Of a DNA stretch of 64,000 bases, positions 50,558 through 62,653 are shown in pieces (position 1 is the first letter of the stretch; each line of letters begins with the position of its first letter). The notes under the pieces are model-generated. The model did no database searches. It was not told the DNA's origin and saw only the letters and a list, made by a program, of their open reading frames with translations. The DNA comes from Coturnix japonica. Taxonomy: Eukaryota > Chordata > Aves > Galliformes > Phasianidae. The DNA is taken from the NCBI RefSeq assembly GCF_001577835.2, contig NC_029532.1, positions 682,001-746,000 of the forward strand. Direction: 5' to 3'. The translations under genes were made by a program, and so were the position numbers.

Positions 50558-52760
50558 CAAATTTTTGTGGATTTCAGTGGGAAAGTTAGATCTGGGTTCA
50601 GCTGGAACCTGGACAACAGCGTGATGGTGCTGGGACCTGCTGAGCCAGTAGAGCACAATGACAGCATCTCTTTGTCTGCTGGAACACTGCACAAACCAAA
50701 GGATGTTTACCCAGCTTGTGAGGGATCACTTGATTGGAAAGTACATCTCCAGAGCTGCTGTCATGCTTGTCTGCCTGCCAGCCCTCCCACCTCCTCCAGA
50801 GCCAGAGCCCCGACCACATCTAAGAAACAGTGCAGGGCTAAGCAGATTCACACAGATAACAGTCTGGGCTCCACTTCTTTTTTTCTTCTTCCCCTCTCTT
50901 TTAGTCTGAGATCTGCTGTTCCTCCAGCAAAGGTGCCAAGCCTGTGCTAAATCAACCTGACCATAAGCCCATGCAGCCCAAACACCTCACTGCCCCATTT
51001 TGGACACATAAAAACAAGTAAAACCTGTTTTTATCACCCTGCATCCGCCATCCATGCTCCAAGGTGCACACTTTCCCAGGAAACACAGCCAACTCTCTGG
51101 CCACAGCTACAGAACTGAGATGGCAAGGAAGGTGCTGGGTGCTGCAGCTTGTTGGTGGCACTGCAAGAGATGTTGTGTGCATCCTTCTGATGGCAATGGT
51201 GAGCTGTCAGAGCAATGGAAATGAATGGGAAAGTTCCACATGGCAGAGTGAGCTGGGCTGTGCGTCAGACAAAAGGTTAATGCATATATGAGAAGACCAC
51301 GCTTTGCATTTTAATAGCACCTTTCATCTGCAGAGCACTTGAAAGTGTTTATAAATAAGCCTGGCACATCTCTCCAGAGGAGACTTAATTCCTTTTTAAA
51401 GTTGGCCAACTGCACAGGAGAGAGTTGGGGAACTCAGCAGAGAGCTGAGCCTGATGCTGCAAGCTGTCACTCCATCTCCTCCTGCTGGGGCACAGAGCCA
51501 GCACCCCGTATCACCTCAATTTCCAGCTCAGGACAGACAAAAAGCCCATCTTTGAAGGGCATTAACGTGGACCACACAGCCTGACATCCCCAGATCACAG
51601 TCCAATGGTTGCAGAAGAGGCAGGTCCCTGCTGCCCTACAGAGCATCAAGAGCAGCCTACATGGGACAATGTACCCCCACTCCTTCCCATAGAGGGGCTC
51701 AGGGAATCACTGGCTCTGCCTGCGAAGGCTTTTGGGGTGCAGGAAGAAAGGGAGAGGGTGAAACTCCTGAAGTCATAGATCAAATCCCAGGCAAGCTGCA
51801 GAGCCAGCCCGCCACCAGCTGCATGGATGTCCCGTGTCATCAGCACTCTGCTGTCACCAGAGAGCAGCCCCAGCTCCTTGTGCCAGCATCCATGTCACTG
51901 ATCAGCAAGAAAGTGTGAGCCCAAGGGGCTGTACCAGGGGATGGGAACAGAGCCCGGGACAGCAGCTCATGGGAGGAAGCAGCCAGCCATCCCAGCAGCC
52001 TTCCCTGCCCTCCCCAGAATAGCTCTGTTGTTCTGCAGCCCCTTTCTGCTTAGTCAACTGAGCTCTCATTAGCTCCTTTTTACATCCTCGTTAGTGCATG
52101 GCATAAATGGGCTGATTGTTTCCCCTCTGCCCTGAGTGAAGGGGTATTTTGTTTGTTAAGAAGTTACGCTGTTAATAAGGATCTTCTCATAGCCAAAAAT
52201 AACCAAGGCTGCAATTGTTTCCTCCCGGCCTCCTTATCTGTGCTGGAGGACTCACAAGGAGAACTGTGGCCAGAACATATGCAGCGACTTGCTAAAAATA
52301 TGCCTTGAAGCAAGAAAAAATAGAGAAGACACTGCAGGAGTGGCAAAGGGCATCAGCAAAGTTCTTTGGCCTATGCCATCAAAAGATCGCATTTCAAGGG
52401 CATCTCCAGATGTTCGCTGAGGACATCAGGTCCAGGTGGTGTGTCTGGGGATGAAGACCCCCCTCTGCCCCACGGCTCTGAAGGACGGGATTACTCCACC
52501 CAGCACATTTCTGATCTGCAAAGGTTTCTCCTGCAAATGCTGCAGATGGTGCAGGGCAGGGCTGAGGGCAAGCGAGCAGTGAGAGGCAGCACAGGGATCT
52601 CTGCCAATGGGTAGGAGCTATCCTCAGCAGCAGCCTTCAACCCTCCCAGCACACGAGGAGCCAGCCCCGCTCCACATCTGACACTAAGGACCAGCTACCA
52701 GACCAGCATTAGCCATGTTCAAGCTCTCTGACATTTCCTTCACTGCCTCTCCAAGTTGAG
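50558..52760. other. No recognised feature
   Basis: No gene or named repeat seen. Confidence 0.4.
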
Positions 52761-52901
52761 GGATGCTTCATCCCTACAGACACCCAAGGTCAGGCTGGAC
52801 AGAGTTCTGAGCACCTGATGGAGCTGTGGGGGTCTCTGTTCCCTACAGGGAGATGGACAGGACGGCCTTTAAGGATCCCTTCCACCTCAAAGGATTCTGT
52901 G
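52761..52901 (+). mobile_element. CR1 LINE 3' end
   Basis: GCTTCATCCCTACAGACACC, CAAGGTCAGGCTGGACAGAG, GGGAGATGGACAGGACGGCC and TTCCACCTCAAAGGATTCTG. Confidence 0.9.
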
Positions 52902-53440
52902 CTCCTACACACAGCAACTACAACCAAAGCTCAGACCTCAGGGAAGAGCCATCTCCCACGGTGCTGCAGCTGGAGCTTCACTGCAGGAGCACTGCATGGG
53001 CCAGAGTGGGGGAAACTGAAGTATGCAGCAGCTTTGGAACAGCTTTGTGTTGCTTTTCCAAGAGTCTAATTTTTGCTTTCTGGCCTAAACCGTGCTGGTT
53101 TTTTCTGCAGCAATGAAGATAAATGGCAATAAATCTTCCGCAGTCATTTTGCAGAGCCAACAGTGATCTCAGCCCTGAGGCATTTCAGCATCCCACAGCC
53201 CATGCTACACCCTAAGGCCCCAATCCAGCAAACAGCTTCCAGGGGTCTGTAGCTTCAAACACACAAGCACCTCCTTCAAGAAGGTGAGCAGTCCCTCTGA
53301 ACTCAATGGTACCTCTATGTAGGCGGGTTTTGCTGGATCGGCTCCTAAATAAGCAGCCTGAATGCAGCAGAACACAGCGCTGGTACCACAGCCCCATCCA
53401 GCACCCTGCAGGACCACTAGAGTGCTGACAGGCACGGGGT
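52902..53440. other. No recognised feature
   Basis: Between two CR1 copies. Nothing recognised. Confidence 0.4.
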
Positions 53441-53493
53441 GATGGTTGGACTAGGTGACCTTATTGGTCTGTTCCAACCATAATGATCCGATG
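53441..53493 (+). mobile_element. CR1 LINE 3' tail, short
   Basis: GATGGTTGGACTAGGTGACC, TTATTGGTCTGTTCCAACCA, TAATGATCCGATG. This is a distinct CR1 subfamily tail (GACC...GGTC type), unlike the GGCC-type tails at 50.4, 52.8 and 54.2 kb. Confidence 0.88.
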
Positions 53494-54186
53494 TTTCTCT
53501 GCTGGCTGTGGTTTATCTAAAGTCCTTCTGCAGATCAAGGGACACTTTCAACACATCCCCTCATCGAGCTGTGTAGGAAGAGATGGTGCAATAGGTGCTT
53601 CTGAGCTGCATCACCAAACCTGGTGAACCCATACATGCTGTGCCACTTGTGAGTCAGTGTCACCACTGGGACATACCAGGACTGCCACTCCCTTCCTCTC
53701 CCAGCCCTGGGCGATAGCAGAGATGCCTCACAGCAATATCGACCTCTGCTTTTTTCCACCTTCTGAGGAATCCTGCTGCAGGCCAAGCACCCCAAGGGCA
53801 GGGTCAGAGGATGGACAGTCAGAGTGAGGTCACTCTCTGTCATGTCCTGGAGGTGCTTTGTCACCCTGAGATCAAGAGGATCTCTTGATGCACAGGAGGA
53901 GAGCAAGGTAAAGCCATTTACTCTCACATTCCTGGCTCATACCCAGCCCTGTTGTCTTTCCCCACCCAAGCACCAGCCCGTTGTAAAGCTATTGCAAGAG
54001 AAGAGGAGCTCACAGCCTGCAAAAATGAGAGTGTGTGAAATGAAAAAGCCCCATGACAGGAACTGAGCTGGAAGGCAGGAGCAGAAATGACTGAAACAGA
54101 AGCTCAGGCAACTTCTAAGAAACAGAACTGCAACAGACTGGATCCAGTCCCAGATGGAAACTGCTCCCAGGATGACCACGAGGAGA
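53494..54186. other. No recognised feature
   Basis: Nothing recognised between the two CR1 copies. Confidence 0.4.
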
Positions 54187-54393
54187 CACTTAGACTGGAT
54201 ATAAGGGAGAAGTTTTTTACCCTCAGGGCAATGAGGCACCGCACAGGGTGGTGCCCCATCCCTGCAGACAGCCAAGGTCAGGGGATGGGCTCTGAGCACT
54301 GATGGAGCTGTGGGTGTCCCTGAGCACTGCAGGGAGTGGGAGCAGATGGCCCTTAAGAGTCCCTTCCTATTCAAACATTTCAATGATTCTATG
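54187..54393 (+). mobile_element. CR1 LINE 3' end
   Basis: ACTTAGACTGGATATAAGGG, GGTGGTGCCCCATCCCTGCA, GAGCACTGATGGAGCTGTGG, GGGTGTCCCTGAGCACTGCA, ending in TTCAATGATTCTATGG. Same subfamily look as the copy at 44.3 kb. Confidence 0.93.
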
Positions 54394-55384
54394 GCTGCTG
54401 GTTTTCCTAACCTAGAACACTCAGAACCTCAGCACTCCCATAGCATTGCTTAACCCCAGCTTCAGTGCGGGTGTACATAACTGCATCGGCCATCCCTGTG
54501 CTGTGTCTGATTTACACCAGCTCTGGAGAGCCAAACAGGAACTGCCCCACAGAGGTCTGCAGCCCTGAGCAGGGTCTGCAACACATCAGCCTGATGAGAC
54601 ACAAATGAGTGAATCTCCCAGGGCTTTATTTCCATTAACCACCGCAGTTATTTTAGGAGCACAGCACAACGGGGCGTGCATTGGCAGGGCCTGATCTGAG
54701 CCAGGAAGAAAATAGACATGTATTTTTTCTACCAAAAAATAAAATAAAATAAAATAAAAAGGAAAAGAAAAGAAAAAAACAAACACCAAACTGCCCCAAC
54801 ACGGCGGCTTGATTGGGAAAAGGCCGGGTTGTGTTTGTGTTCTGTTTTCCTTTAGCTGGGCACCCATCCGACACTCTGGAGCATTTTAAGGTTTTCCAGA
54901 AAATGAAGAGCAGCCGCCAGAGCTAAAAGTGGCAAAAGCACCAAACGTTTCCAAAAGCCACAGCTGGAAATAGCTGAGCACACGTTCCAGCCTCAAGAAA
55001 CACGTTCCTCACCTGGCCCAGCACCACCAGAGCTGTGTCATGGGAGGAACGGGGGAGGATCTGCATGCTCTGGGCAAGGAGGGTATGTCCAAATGAGGTT
55101 ACTGCATTTCCAGCAGACAATAATCCCTCTAAAATGCTCCTCTGCAGAGCAGCCAGTGCCACTGAAGCCTTAGTGACTGCGATGATGGACCAGCAGGTCT
55201 AAGGTGAGATCCCTCTGGATCTTCAAGCTTTGGTCCCCCTGTGCTGGTGGGAAGCACACGCAGAGCAGTGATGAGTGTTCCTGGGAAATAACATCCCCAA
55301 CATGCTGGCACCTGGCAGCAGATGAGTGCTGGTACAGCAGAACTCACTACACTCACTGCTGGAGTCAATTCCTGGGCCGTAATG
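54394..55384. other. No recognised gene; contains an (AAAAT)n tract
   Basis: No exon recognised. The low-complexity run is at 54733-54779. Confidence 0.4.
54733..54779. repeat. (AAAAT)n and A/G-rich low-complexity tract
   Basis: Four AAAAT units followed by a purine-only run (AAAAAGGAAAAGAAAAGAAA). Confidence 0.95.
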
Positions 55385-55650
55385 AGGCAGCAGTAATTAG
55401 AGTGTCCATAATTCTCATCTAATTAATACTGTGCTAGTTCTTCAGGAACTGCTACTTTATGGCTCAGCCATAAAAGCTGACATTCTGTTGAAAAGTGATT
55501 TGTGAGGTCTCCCATTCTACTTCCTTCCATTCTATTTGTTTTGGGAAAGATTAGCTGCATTAACTTATCAGACTTCCTACCTGTAACAACCTGGAAGATT
55601 AATCTAGTCAATTAAAATCAATTATTTGTGTTCAAAAACAGATTAAATGA
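55385..55650. promoter_or_regulatory. Candidate conserved non-coding element downstream of RGS3
   Basis: Block with CAGTAATTAGAG, CATCTAATTAATACTG, GGATTAATCTAGTCAATTAA and AATCAATTATTTG, that is, many homeodomain (TAAT/ATTA) and bicoid-type (GGATTA) cores with no repeat match. It lies about 4 kb past the RGS3 polyadenylation site, so a tie to RGS3 is possible but unproven. Confidence 0.3.
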
Positions 55651-55740
55651 AACATGTTGGGCAATATCCGCAAGAGCCACCCAGGATCCCCATCCCATGT
55701 CTGGTCCCTGCACAGGTATCAGGGTGCTGCTCAGGCTTTA

Positions 55741-55803
55741 GAATTGTAGAATCATGAAGGTTGGAAAGAGCACTAAGATCATTTGGTCCAACTTGGTGCT
55801 ACC
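55741..55803 (-). mobile_element. CR1 LINE 3' tail (antisense)
   Basis: GAATTGTAGAATCATGAAGG, TTGGAAAGAGCACTAAGATC, ATTTGGTCCAACTTGGTGCT match the reverse CR1 end. Confidence 0.82.
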
Positions 55804-58800
55804 AAGAAGGATTTGACTCCACCACTTTTGTAATTATCCTTCCCAAATCAATGTTGCCTCCTTGCTCCCAGCCTCCACCAGCTCTTCTCTGTCCACACAG
55901 CTCCTGTGCCCCAGATCTATGCCCGTCCCAGTAGGAACCTCTCCAGCTCTCCACATCCTTCTTGGAGCTGGACACAAAATCAGACACGCCAACCCAAACA
56001 CCTGGGGACAAGCACTGGAGCTGCATCAAAGAGCTGACAAGGGTTTGTTCTGCTTCACCGCGTGCGTCCATTTGCTGCAGAGCTGGGCCAGGTTTGTCTG
56101 ACCGGTCATTGCTGTCCCCAGTGCCACATGCAGGAGGTTTCACCCACTTTTCTTTGTCTAGAAATGCTGCAAGGCATTAAGGAGAACTGAGTTGCTGCAC
56201 CAATAGACTGACGCACAGCCTACGTGGGACTTTCCATTAGAAACACGTGTGTGCTTCTAAAATAATTACCCTATTAGTTCAGGAAGGGACAAGAAATGAC
56301 TTACACATGGTTCCCATGTAAACACTCCATCCCTGGTCCCCACCTGCTCCTGCCTGGCTCTTCCCCCTCTCCCACCTTCCTCTTTCTCTGCCAGAGATGA
56401 AAGCTTGGGACTGGGGGACGAGGGCTGGATGTTTGCATGCTGAGGATCCCACTTGTCACCTCCAGCTTTCTCTATGCATAGATCAATGCTCTCTGGTGAG
56501 GGGCTGTGATGCTGGTGGTGGGTCACCCAGTGAAGAAGATCCTCCCCGTGCCACAGAGCTGCTCAGCTACAAAGGGAAATGCACTTCACGCTTCCTCCAG
56601 CCCTCCCCAGCGCCTCCAGGAGAGCTGAGAGTCGGCGTTGTTGGCCTTCCTCCCCCGGCAGCGGGGAATGTGTGAGCTGGACAGGCTGAGTAAAAATGAC
56701 CTAATGCAGAAAAGAATCAGAAAATGAGCAATGAGAGAGAGGGTTATAACAATGCTTCCCGTATGAGTTAGCAGCACCCAAGGGACTCCCACAGCCGCTG
56801 GATTTCCTGTCCTGGCAGCAGCCCAGCCTGGCTTATTTTGCTTCCTTGACAGACAGCATCTGAGCCTGTTGTTATTTTTACCTCAGAATTGTGTTGTTTT
56901 CTCTTTTTTTTTTTCTTGCTCCCCCGGATTCCTGCAGTGACACCACAACTGCCAGCCCTGGAGCTCAGCAGCACTTGTTCTCCCAGCTGCAAGGCAAGGA
57001 CAGACACCTGGGGGGTATCGCTGCTTGCTGCTCACCTGGGCAGGATGAAATCCCACAAAGGACGGCTCTGAGCCTCCAGGGTCACAGCTGGTAAAGGGAC
57101 AACCACTTCAATGCATCCGTATATGACCCCATCCCAGCAGAAGCAAAAGTCCCAGGACAAGCCCAGACTGACCCCATTGCCACACACGGGCAATCAAAGA
57201 CCAGGTGCCCCCACAACAGATCCCCCATCACCTTCCAGGGAGCTCAGCTACCCAAGAGAGAGGAATTTGATGCTGTCTCCACCCACCTCCATCACTCGCT
57301 GAGCACGGCTCAGTGGCTCACACAGAAGGTCAGCTGCTCTGCCCGAGCAGGGGAATTCTTGTGTCTGCAGATTCGATATCTAGCTGCTGAGTTATGTTTA
57401 GTCTACGGCTGCAAAGTAGCCTTGTTTCTATTCTGAGAATATTTGTCTAATCAGGGGTCCAAGGAATCATTCTGCTCAGTAGAAAGCTATGTTTATTTGG
57501 TTAAGTTCGTGCTGCAGGATGGACTCCGGAGAAGCCCAAGAAAAGCTGAGCGCTGCTGGAGTGCCCTGGGACACGGCACACCTGTAAGGAAGGCAAACAC
57601 TTCACTGACTGCAGAACAAAGAGGAGGGCTCCATTCTCCAGCTGCAGGCAGCTCTGAAGTGGGGCTCACGTGCAGCCTGGCTCAGCTCACAGCATTCCTC
57701 ATTCCCAGGTGCTGGGCTGCTCCTTCGGTGCTGCTGGGTGGACACGTGGCTCGGTGCCTCTTCCCAGTCAGCCTCCATCCACCACACACTCACCAGCTGA
57801 AAACATTTTCATTTTCTATTTTCAGAACTTCATTCATAGATCACAGCTGACCACAGCACCCTGCTCTGGAGGCCTCAGCTGAGGAAGCACTGAGCTGCAG
57901 GGTGTTTGGAGGGCAAGGACCCATCACCTATGGTAGGTAAACCTGGTTTCAGTTCACCCCAACCTCCTCATCTCTAAGTATGGGGAAGCCATAGTGATAA
58001 ACCCATGACTTTGGGATGTTTTCATCAGCCATCATTATCTCTTTCAACCATGCATTCAGCATGTTGGTTTTTTTAGCCCAACAAGATGATTGCTCCCATT
58101 TTCCCACTGAAATCATTTCCCTATGGCCCTTTGCCTTATTGCTGCCTTTATCCCAATGAGCTCCACCCCACCAAGGTACCAAGGGTGCTCGTGCTGGGCA
58201 GATTTCCCCCTCTTTGTACACCACAGACACAGCTGAGTTGTGACTACCACAAACTGAACAACCGTGGGTTTTATCTCCAAGATAAATCCCTGCTATCTGC
58301 TGAGATAAGCGCTGCAGCATCCCCTCATCTGGGGAGGGAGCAGCTTCCCCACTGAGAATTTACCTCCAGCAGCCATGTCCACAGAACCCACAGCTGGGCA
58401 CTGGCAATAGGATCTTTCTCCCTATTATCCCCAACCAGCAGATCTCCGTAACAGCACCATCCATGAGCTGAAGTTCCCCATCCCATCCCCACTAGCTGCT
58501 CCAGGTTTCCCACACCATTCATTACAAGGGCATGAAGCCTTGGGGCAATAGCACAGCAGGGACAAAGCTGGAGCTGTAGTGTCACCACAGGGTCTTCTAA
58601 GAGGCATCCTTCCACCATGGGCAAGCAAAGGGCAGTGCCAGCTCCAGGAGAACAGGGTACACACACCTGATATCTCTACTCCCACCCCAGCCCAGCTTCT
58701 CCTGGAGATCAGCACATCTCTGAAGCACGTGGGGACAGTGTTTGCAGAGTGACTCACACCAACCTGACATGCTGGTAATAAATTCTGTTACAGCAATAAC

Positions 58801-59637
58801 CAAACTGCTATTGCTATTGCAGGGCTATTTCTGTCTTCACCAGGGAGTGATCCCAGGTGCTCACGTCTCCATCTTTTGCACGTTGCTGCCTCTGTCCTCG
58901 CTGTGACTGTCTGAGGCAGCTGGGAGGTGATGTGAACCTTCAGCCCCATATCCTGCCCCACATCAACCATTGCTGCCCCAGCCCTCCCTGCCTGCCCTGA
59001 GGGATGGGCTCACATCCTGCACTCAACCAACGGGGCTGTGACACTGGGTGCTCCTGGGCATCACCCGCCACAGGGAGGGACGTGCATGGCTCATGCAGGA
59101 AGGCATGGTAAGGCTCCACAAAATGCTGCATGGAGATCCCTGAAGCTCAGGAGGAAGAAGATACAAAGGCTCTCGGGATGGGGAGGAAGAGGAGAGTCCA
59201 GCTTGGAGGTACCTTTGCCCTACAGGAGATATGAGCACAGGGTGGTTCTTGGGACTGTGGAGACATCCTGAGCCATGTGCTGGGGCTTAAAACATCCAGG
59301 ACTTGACACAGCATTACTGGGCTTTTTGCTGCTCCTTTTGATGTGTCCCATGGGGACCCACTGGTACATGAGGTCACTCACATCTCTGGGCACTCCCTCA
59401 TTCACAGGCCCGTGCCCCACTGGGTATACACAGCAAACACTGTCCTTGGGAACAGTCTCATTTTGGGCAAAACTCGCTGCATTTCTGGCCTCAGCCTTTA
59501 ACCTGGGAGCATCTGGCAGCTGCTGCAGCACGCAAGACAGCTCAGCATTTCATGGGACCAGGTTTTCCCATCTTTAGTCATGTTTATGCTCCTCCAGCTC
59601 CACCAGCGCAGAGAAACATGCCACAAAGAAAAGGCTA
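55804..59637. other. No recognised feature up to the RGS3 3' end
   Basis: GC-richer than the left part but with no recognised exon. Candidate frames here show no domain and no consistent splice borders. Confidence 0.4.
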
Positions 59638-60550
59638 CAAGAAATTACATTCTCCTTTTATTTACCTATGACCATGACAATGTATTTTTGCTAGCTGCAG
59701 AGATGCTTCGCACTGTAAACTGGGCGCCCGGACGCATGCAGTCCATCCGGCTCCGCCGCGTTCAGCAACAGCCCCGCGTCTCCAAACGCAGTGTTGTGAT
59801 CCAGAGGAGGGAGAGCACCGATTCCCAGAGCTGCTTATCTCCACCAGCAAGCCCTCCGTCGTCAGGGCAGGATATGTACACCCAGGCTCCCCCAGCGCTG
59901 CTAGGGAACGCGTTATTGGTTTGGTTTTTTTTTTTTTCTTCCTTTTCTTTGTCAGATAAAACCTGCAAACTTAGAAAATGTTGCACGCACTCGTAAAAGA
60001 GAAGGCATCCGCTCCACGGGAGAACTCCGCCGCGACACGCACAACTATTGCACTTGTAAATCGGGAACGAGGGTTTCCTATAATACAGCGATGCGTCCAG
60101 CGAGAGGAGGTCAATAAATAAACCAGGAAGGAGGGGAGCCAGAAGCTCCTGAGGGACGGCCACTTCTGGGCACGGATGCACAACAGCACCGCGGGGCTGG
60201 GTCAGGTCAGGAGTCCTTTGTCCAGGGATGATGCCCACACGGGTGCTGCCAGGGGAAAAGCAGAGCCCTGCGTAAAAGCCTTCCTCCTCCACGCTGGGTC
60301 GGGATCAAGCGCCGCCATCCAGCGATGCTCACAGCTCAGGTTCACAGTAGTCATGCGGGAGCTCCCCTCCTGGCTGACACCCGCCCCAATGGCGTCGTAC
60401 CAGCGATGGCGGGACGGGGTGATGGAGCAGTACCAGCCTGCTTGGCGCCGCTGCCCCCGCTGCCCCACACCTGGGGGGCACAGCCTGCCACAGCGAGGTC
60501 CCCACCGCCGGCTCCATGTAAACACGCAGCTCCCAGTCCGCCCCATCGCC
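59638..60550 (-). other. RGS3: RGS3 3' UTR
   Basis: From the stop codon leftwards the transcript would run about 0.9 kb to the first good minus-strand AATAAA (59662-59657), with cleavage expected some 15-25 bases later. A U/GU-rich stretch follows near 59630-59600, as expected of a polyadenylation site. The UTR contains a CpG-rich part (about 60.0-60.5 kb and 59.72-59.78 kb) and an A-rich run on the transcript strand (59925-59951). Open frames on both strands here are shadows of high GC content. The end is inferred, not shown by transcript data. Confidence 0.65.
59657..59662 (-). terminator. RGS3: Polyadenylation signal AATAAA, probably of RGS3
   Basis: Canonical AATAAA on the minus strand about 890 bases after the RGS3 stop codon, followed by a U/GU-rich downstream stretch. 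No canonical hexamer was noticed on this strand between it and the stop codon. Confidence 0.6.
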
Positions 60551-60736
60551 CTACAGCGGGGAGCTGGCTTTCTTCTGGTGGATGATGTCCAAGTACAAGT
60601 CGGAGCGGAGGAAGCGGGGGTACGAGTCCTTCTCCATCAGCCCATAAATCCTCTTCTGCGCGAGGTCGAAGCAGCCGCGGGTGATGTTCTGCAGGTTCTC
60701 CTTGGTGTGCTCCCGCGTGTAGGAGTCCAGGTTCAC
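60551..60736 (-). CDS. RGS3: RGS3 terminal coding exon
   Basis: 186 coding bases including the stop codon (60553-60551), with acceptor CAG at 60739-60737 after a 77-base intron. Codes residues 132-192: [40 protein letters not shown] and [20 protein letters not shown]. Asn145 is the position of RGS4 Asn128, which contacts the catalytic Gln of G-alpha. The short tail after the RGS box (about 9 residues) is usual for RGS3. Confidence 0.97.
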   Translation of the reverse strand: MNLDSYTREHTKENLQNITRGCFDLAQKRIYGLMEKDSYPRFLRSDLYLDIIHQKKASSPL

Positions 60737-62653
60737 CTGTGGGCAGAAAGAGCGGTGAGCGGCCCCATGGGCCCCACGACACAGAGTTGGCTCTGAGCGG
60801 GAGCCGGCCTCACCTCCTTGCAGGACTGGATGGCGATGTACTCCGCAAAGATCTTCTTGGCCTTGGAGACCATCTTGGACTGGGATTTGGTCTTCTTGTA
60901 GTCCTCACAGGCCACCCAGAACTCCAGGTTCTCCTCACTGAACTCAGTGCGCAGAAAGGCCCTGAAGGCTGCGAGCCCATCTGTGGGGAAAGACACAGCT
61001 CCAGCCTCAGACAGACACAGGGCTCTATCAAACCCCAATTCCCTGCATTCTCACTCCCTAAATATCCCCTATGAACAGCAGCGGTGCAGGTGGCGATGCC
61101 CAGCCTGGCAGCACCAATATGAACCACACATGTGCTTAGTGCCCAGTCCTCAGCCATTTGAGATCACAAGGGGAATCTCAGCATGGATTGGGTGCAGTGA
61201 TGGAGATGGGATCCCCACGGGGACATGCAGACAATGTGTTGTGCAGTTGTGGTGCACAACAGGGCAAGGAAGGGAGCATTGCAAAGCAGCTCCTGCCCCA
61301 CAGACATGAGGCAAGAAGGGGATCCTGCCTTTCCCTCCCCATTTGGAGTTGGGACCACAGTCCCGAGCTCTCCTCAGCTCCTGCAGCAAAGCACCCCCCT
61401 TCCCCCAGCTTGGCAGAGGAAAAATGAATGCAGGGAAAGGATCATAGAATCACAGAATGGTCTGGGTTGAAAAGGATCTCACAGATCATGCAGTTCCAAC
61501 CCCCCTGCCACGGGCAGGGTCACCAACCACCAGACCAGGCTGCCCAGAGCCACATCCAGCCTTAGATGCTCCATTCCATCTCCATTCTCCCCAAGACACC
61601 ACAGCTTAGGAAATCACAGTGCTCCCCATGCACACACCTGGACATTCCCCATTGGCAAAGGCAAAACAAGAGGGGCAGACACTCACATTTGTGCAGCAGC
61701 AGCTTCTCCAGGGACTCCCCCCACTTGAGAGCTTCCTCAGGTGCAGGCCTGTAGGATAAGGGCATTTATTAACAGAGTGAAGCTGCAAAAGCCACAGCCA
61801 CTGCCTGACACTACACAGCTGCCCCGGGGAAGAACACTGCCAGCAGCAGCGGCATCACTGTGCACCCCGCAGCACTGAGCTGGCTGTGCTGGAATGAATG
61901 CTCTGCTCATAGGGTGGCAGGAAGAAAACCCGAGGTAAGAGAGGGCTGTGCATGCTGCTGCCTCCGAGCCAGCACTGGAAAACTCCCAGGCAGTGCCCGG
62001 GGCTGTGGGATTTCAGGTGCCCCAATAAAGCCGCAGGGCGTGCGGCCGGGCAGCGCTCGTCCCAGCTGCTGGAGCACCTCCAGAGCTGAGCGGTTTCCCA
62101 AAGCATCCTCTGTGCAGCTGAAGGTGCCGTGTTGAAGCACTGGGGGAAAGCGGGGAAATTTCCAGTCCCGAGTGCTGCTGTGCTGCCGGCACAGGGCAGG
62201 GAGATCCCTGCAGCACAGGGCAGCATTCAGCCGAAAACCCTATTTAACACAGCTCAGGCTCCGTGAGCTCTCTGCCCACAGCCTCCCCAGCTGGGTGACC
62301 CAGCACTGGAGGTGGCACCGAGTCTGGACAGAGCTGGTCCCCAAACCCCGTGCCCCCAGAACCGCTCAGAACCCGCAGCACCTACTTGAGCGACTTGAGC
62401 ACTTTGTCCAGCTTCCCGGAGGGGTTGGCTCCCGGAGACTCGTTCCTCCGCCGGAAAATCCCCAGCCGGTTCTTCATATCCTTGGCTCTGGAAGAGAAGA
62501 GCAAGGTTTATGGGCGGGCAGGGACGGGAGCAGCACCCGGAGCTCCGCGGTGCCACGGGGAGCCCCGTCCCGCTGGTCGCCCATCACCTACTCCTTCATG
62601 GTGTGCCGGCGCTGCAGGCTGCCGTTGTGCGGCCGCTGAACGCCCAGCAGCAT
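60551..62653 (-). CDS. RGS3: RGS3, short isoform (regulator of G-protein signalling 3), five spliced coding exons
   Basis: Exons on the minus strand are 62653-62592, 62487-62386, 61748-61687, 60980-60814 and 60736-60551. All introns are GT...AG (104, 637, 706 and 77 bases) with phases 2, 2, 1, 0, and the joined frame gives 192 residues ending in TAG. The protein speeds GTP hydrolysis on Gi- and Gq-class alpha subunits, so it shortens receptor signalling at the inner face of the plasma membrane. Residues 12-35 form a basic amphipathic stretch like the membrane-binding N-terminus of R4-family RGS proteins. The RGS box is about residues 67-183, with SEENLEFW (90-97), the G-alpha-contacting Asn at 145 and [12 protein letters not shown] (165-176). 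RGS3 is chosen over RGS4, 5, 8 and 16 because of [14 protein letters not shown] (59-72), [15 protein letters not shown] (26-40), [12 protein letters not shown] (132-143) and the -SSPL end, all matching mammalian RGS3 as I recall it. The 62- and 167-base exons have the sizes usual for RGS boxes. Confidence 0.96.
60814..60980 (-). CDS. RGS3: RGS3 coding exon 4 (core of RGS box)
   Basis: 167 bases, the usual size of the central RGS exon, with acceptor CAG at 60983-60981 and donor GTGAGG at 60813-60808. Codes residues 76-131, from [17 protein letters not shown] to IAIQSCKE. It carries the E-N pair (Glu92, Asn93) that contacts the switch regions of G-alpha in the RGS4 complex. Confidence 0.97.
61441..61565 (-). 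mobile_element. CR1 LINE 3' fragment (antisense) in RGS3 intron
   Basis: Starts with the CR1 tail in reverse (ATCATAGAATCACAGAATGG) and runs through the usual 3' UTR, with reverse-strand matches such as CAGTTCCAACCCCCCTGCCA and CCAGACCAGGCTGCCCAGAG. It lies between coding exons 3 and 4 of RGS3, with its 3' end to the left, so it is in the same orientation as the gene. Confidence 0.9.
61687..61748 (-). CDS. RGS3: RGS3 coding exon 3 (start of RGS box)
   Basis: 62 bases with acceptor CAG at 61751-61749 and donor GTGAGT at 61686-61681. Codes [20 protein letters not shown], the first helix of the RGS box. A 62-base exon at this place is typical of R4-family RGS genes. It ends in phase 1, and its T joins AT of the next exon to make Tyr76. 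Confidence 0.95.
62386..62487 (-). CDS. RGS3: RGS3 coding exon 2
   Basis: 102 bases with acceptor CAG at 62490-62488 and donor GTAGGT at 62385-62380. Codes [19 protein letters not shown] and a less conserved linker rich in Pro, Gly and Lys (residues 21-55). In mammalian RGS3 this exon is shared by long and short isoforms, so it should also accept splices from exons beyond the right edge of the window. Confidence 0.93.

Noticed and set aside
1-59637. Search for ZNF618 exons, expected next to RGS3 by synteny
   Set aside because: None of its zinc-finger motifs (for example CGICGKKYKYY) or its KVKTELPDDY region was seen on either strand. If present, the gene lies left of the window.
59762-60550. 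Long frames on both strands over the RGS3 3' UTR
   Set aside because: They lie beyond the RGS3 stop codon in GC-rich UTR sequence and have no domain.
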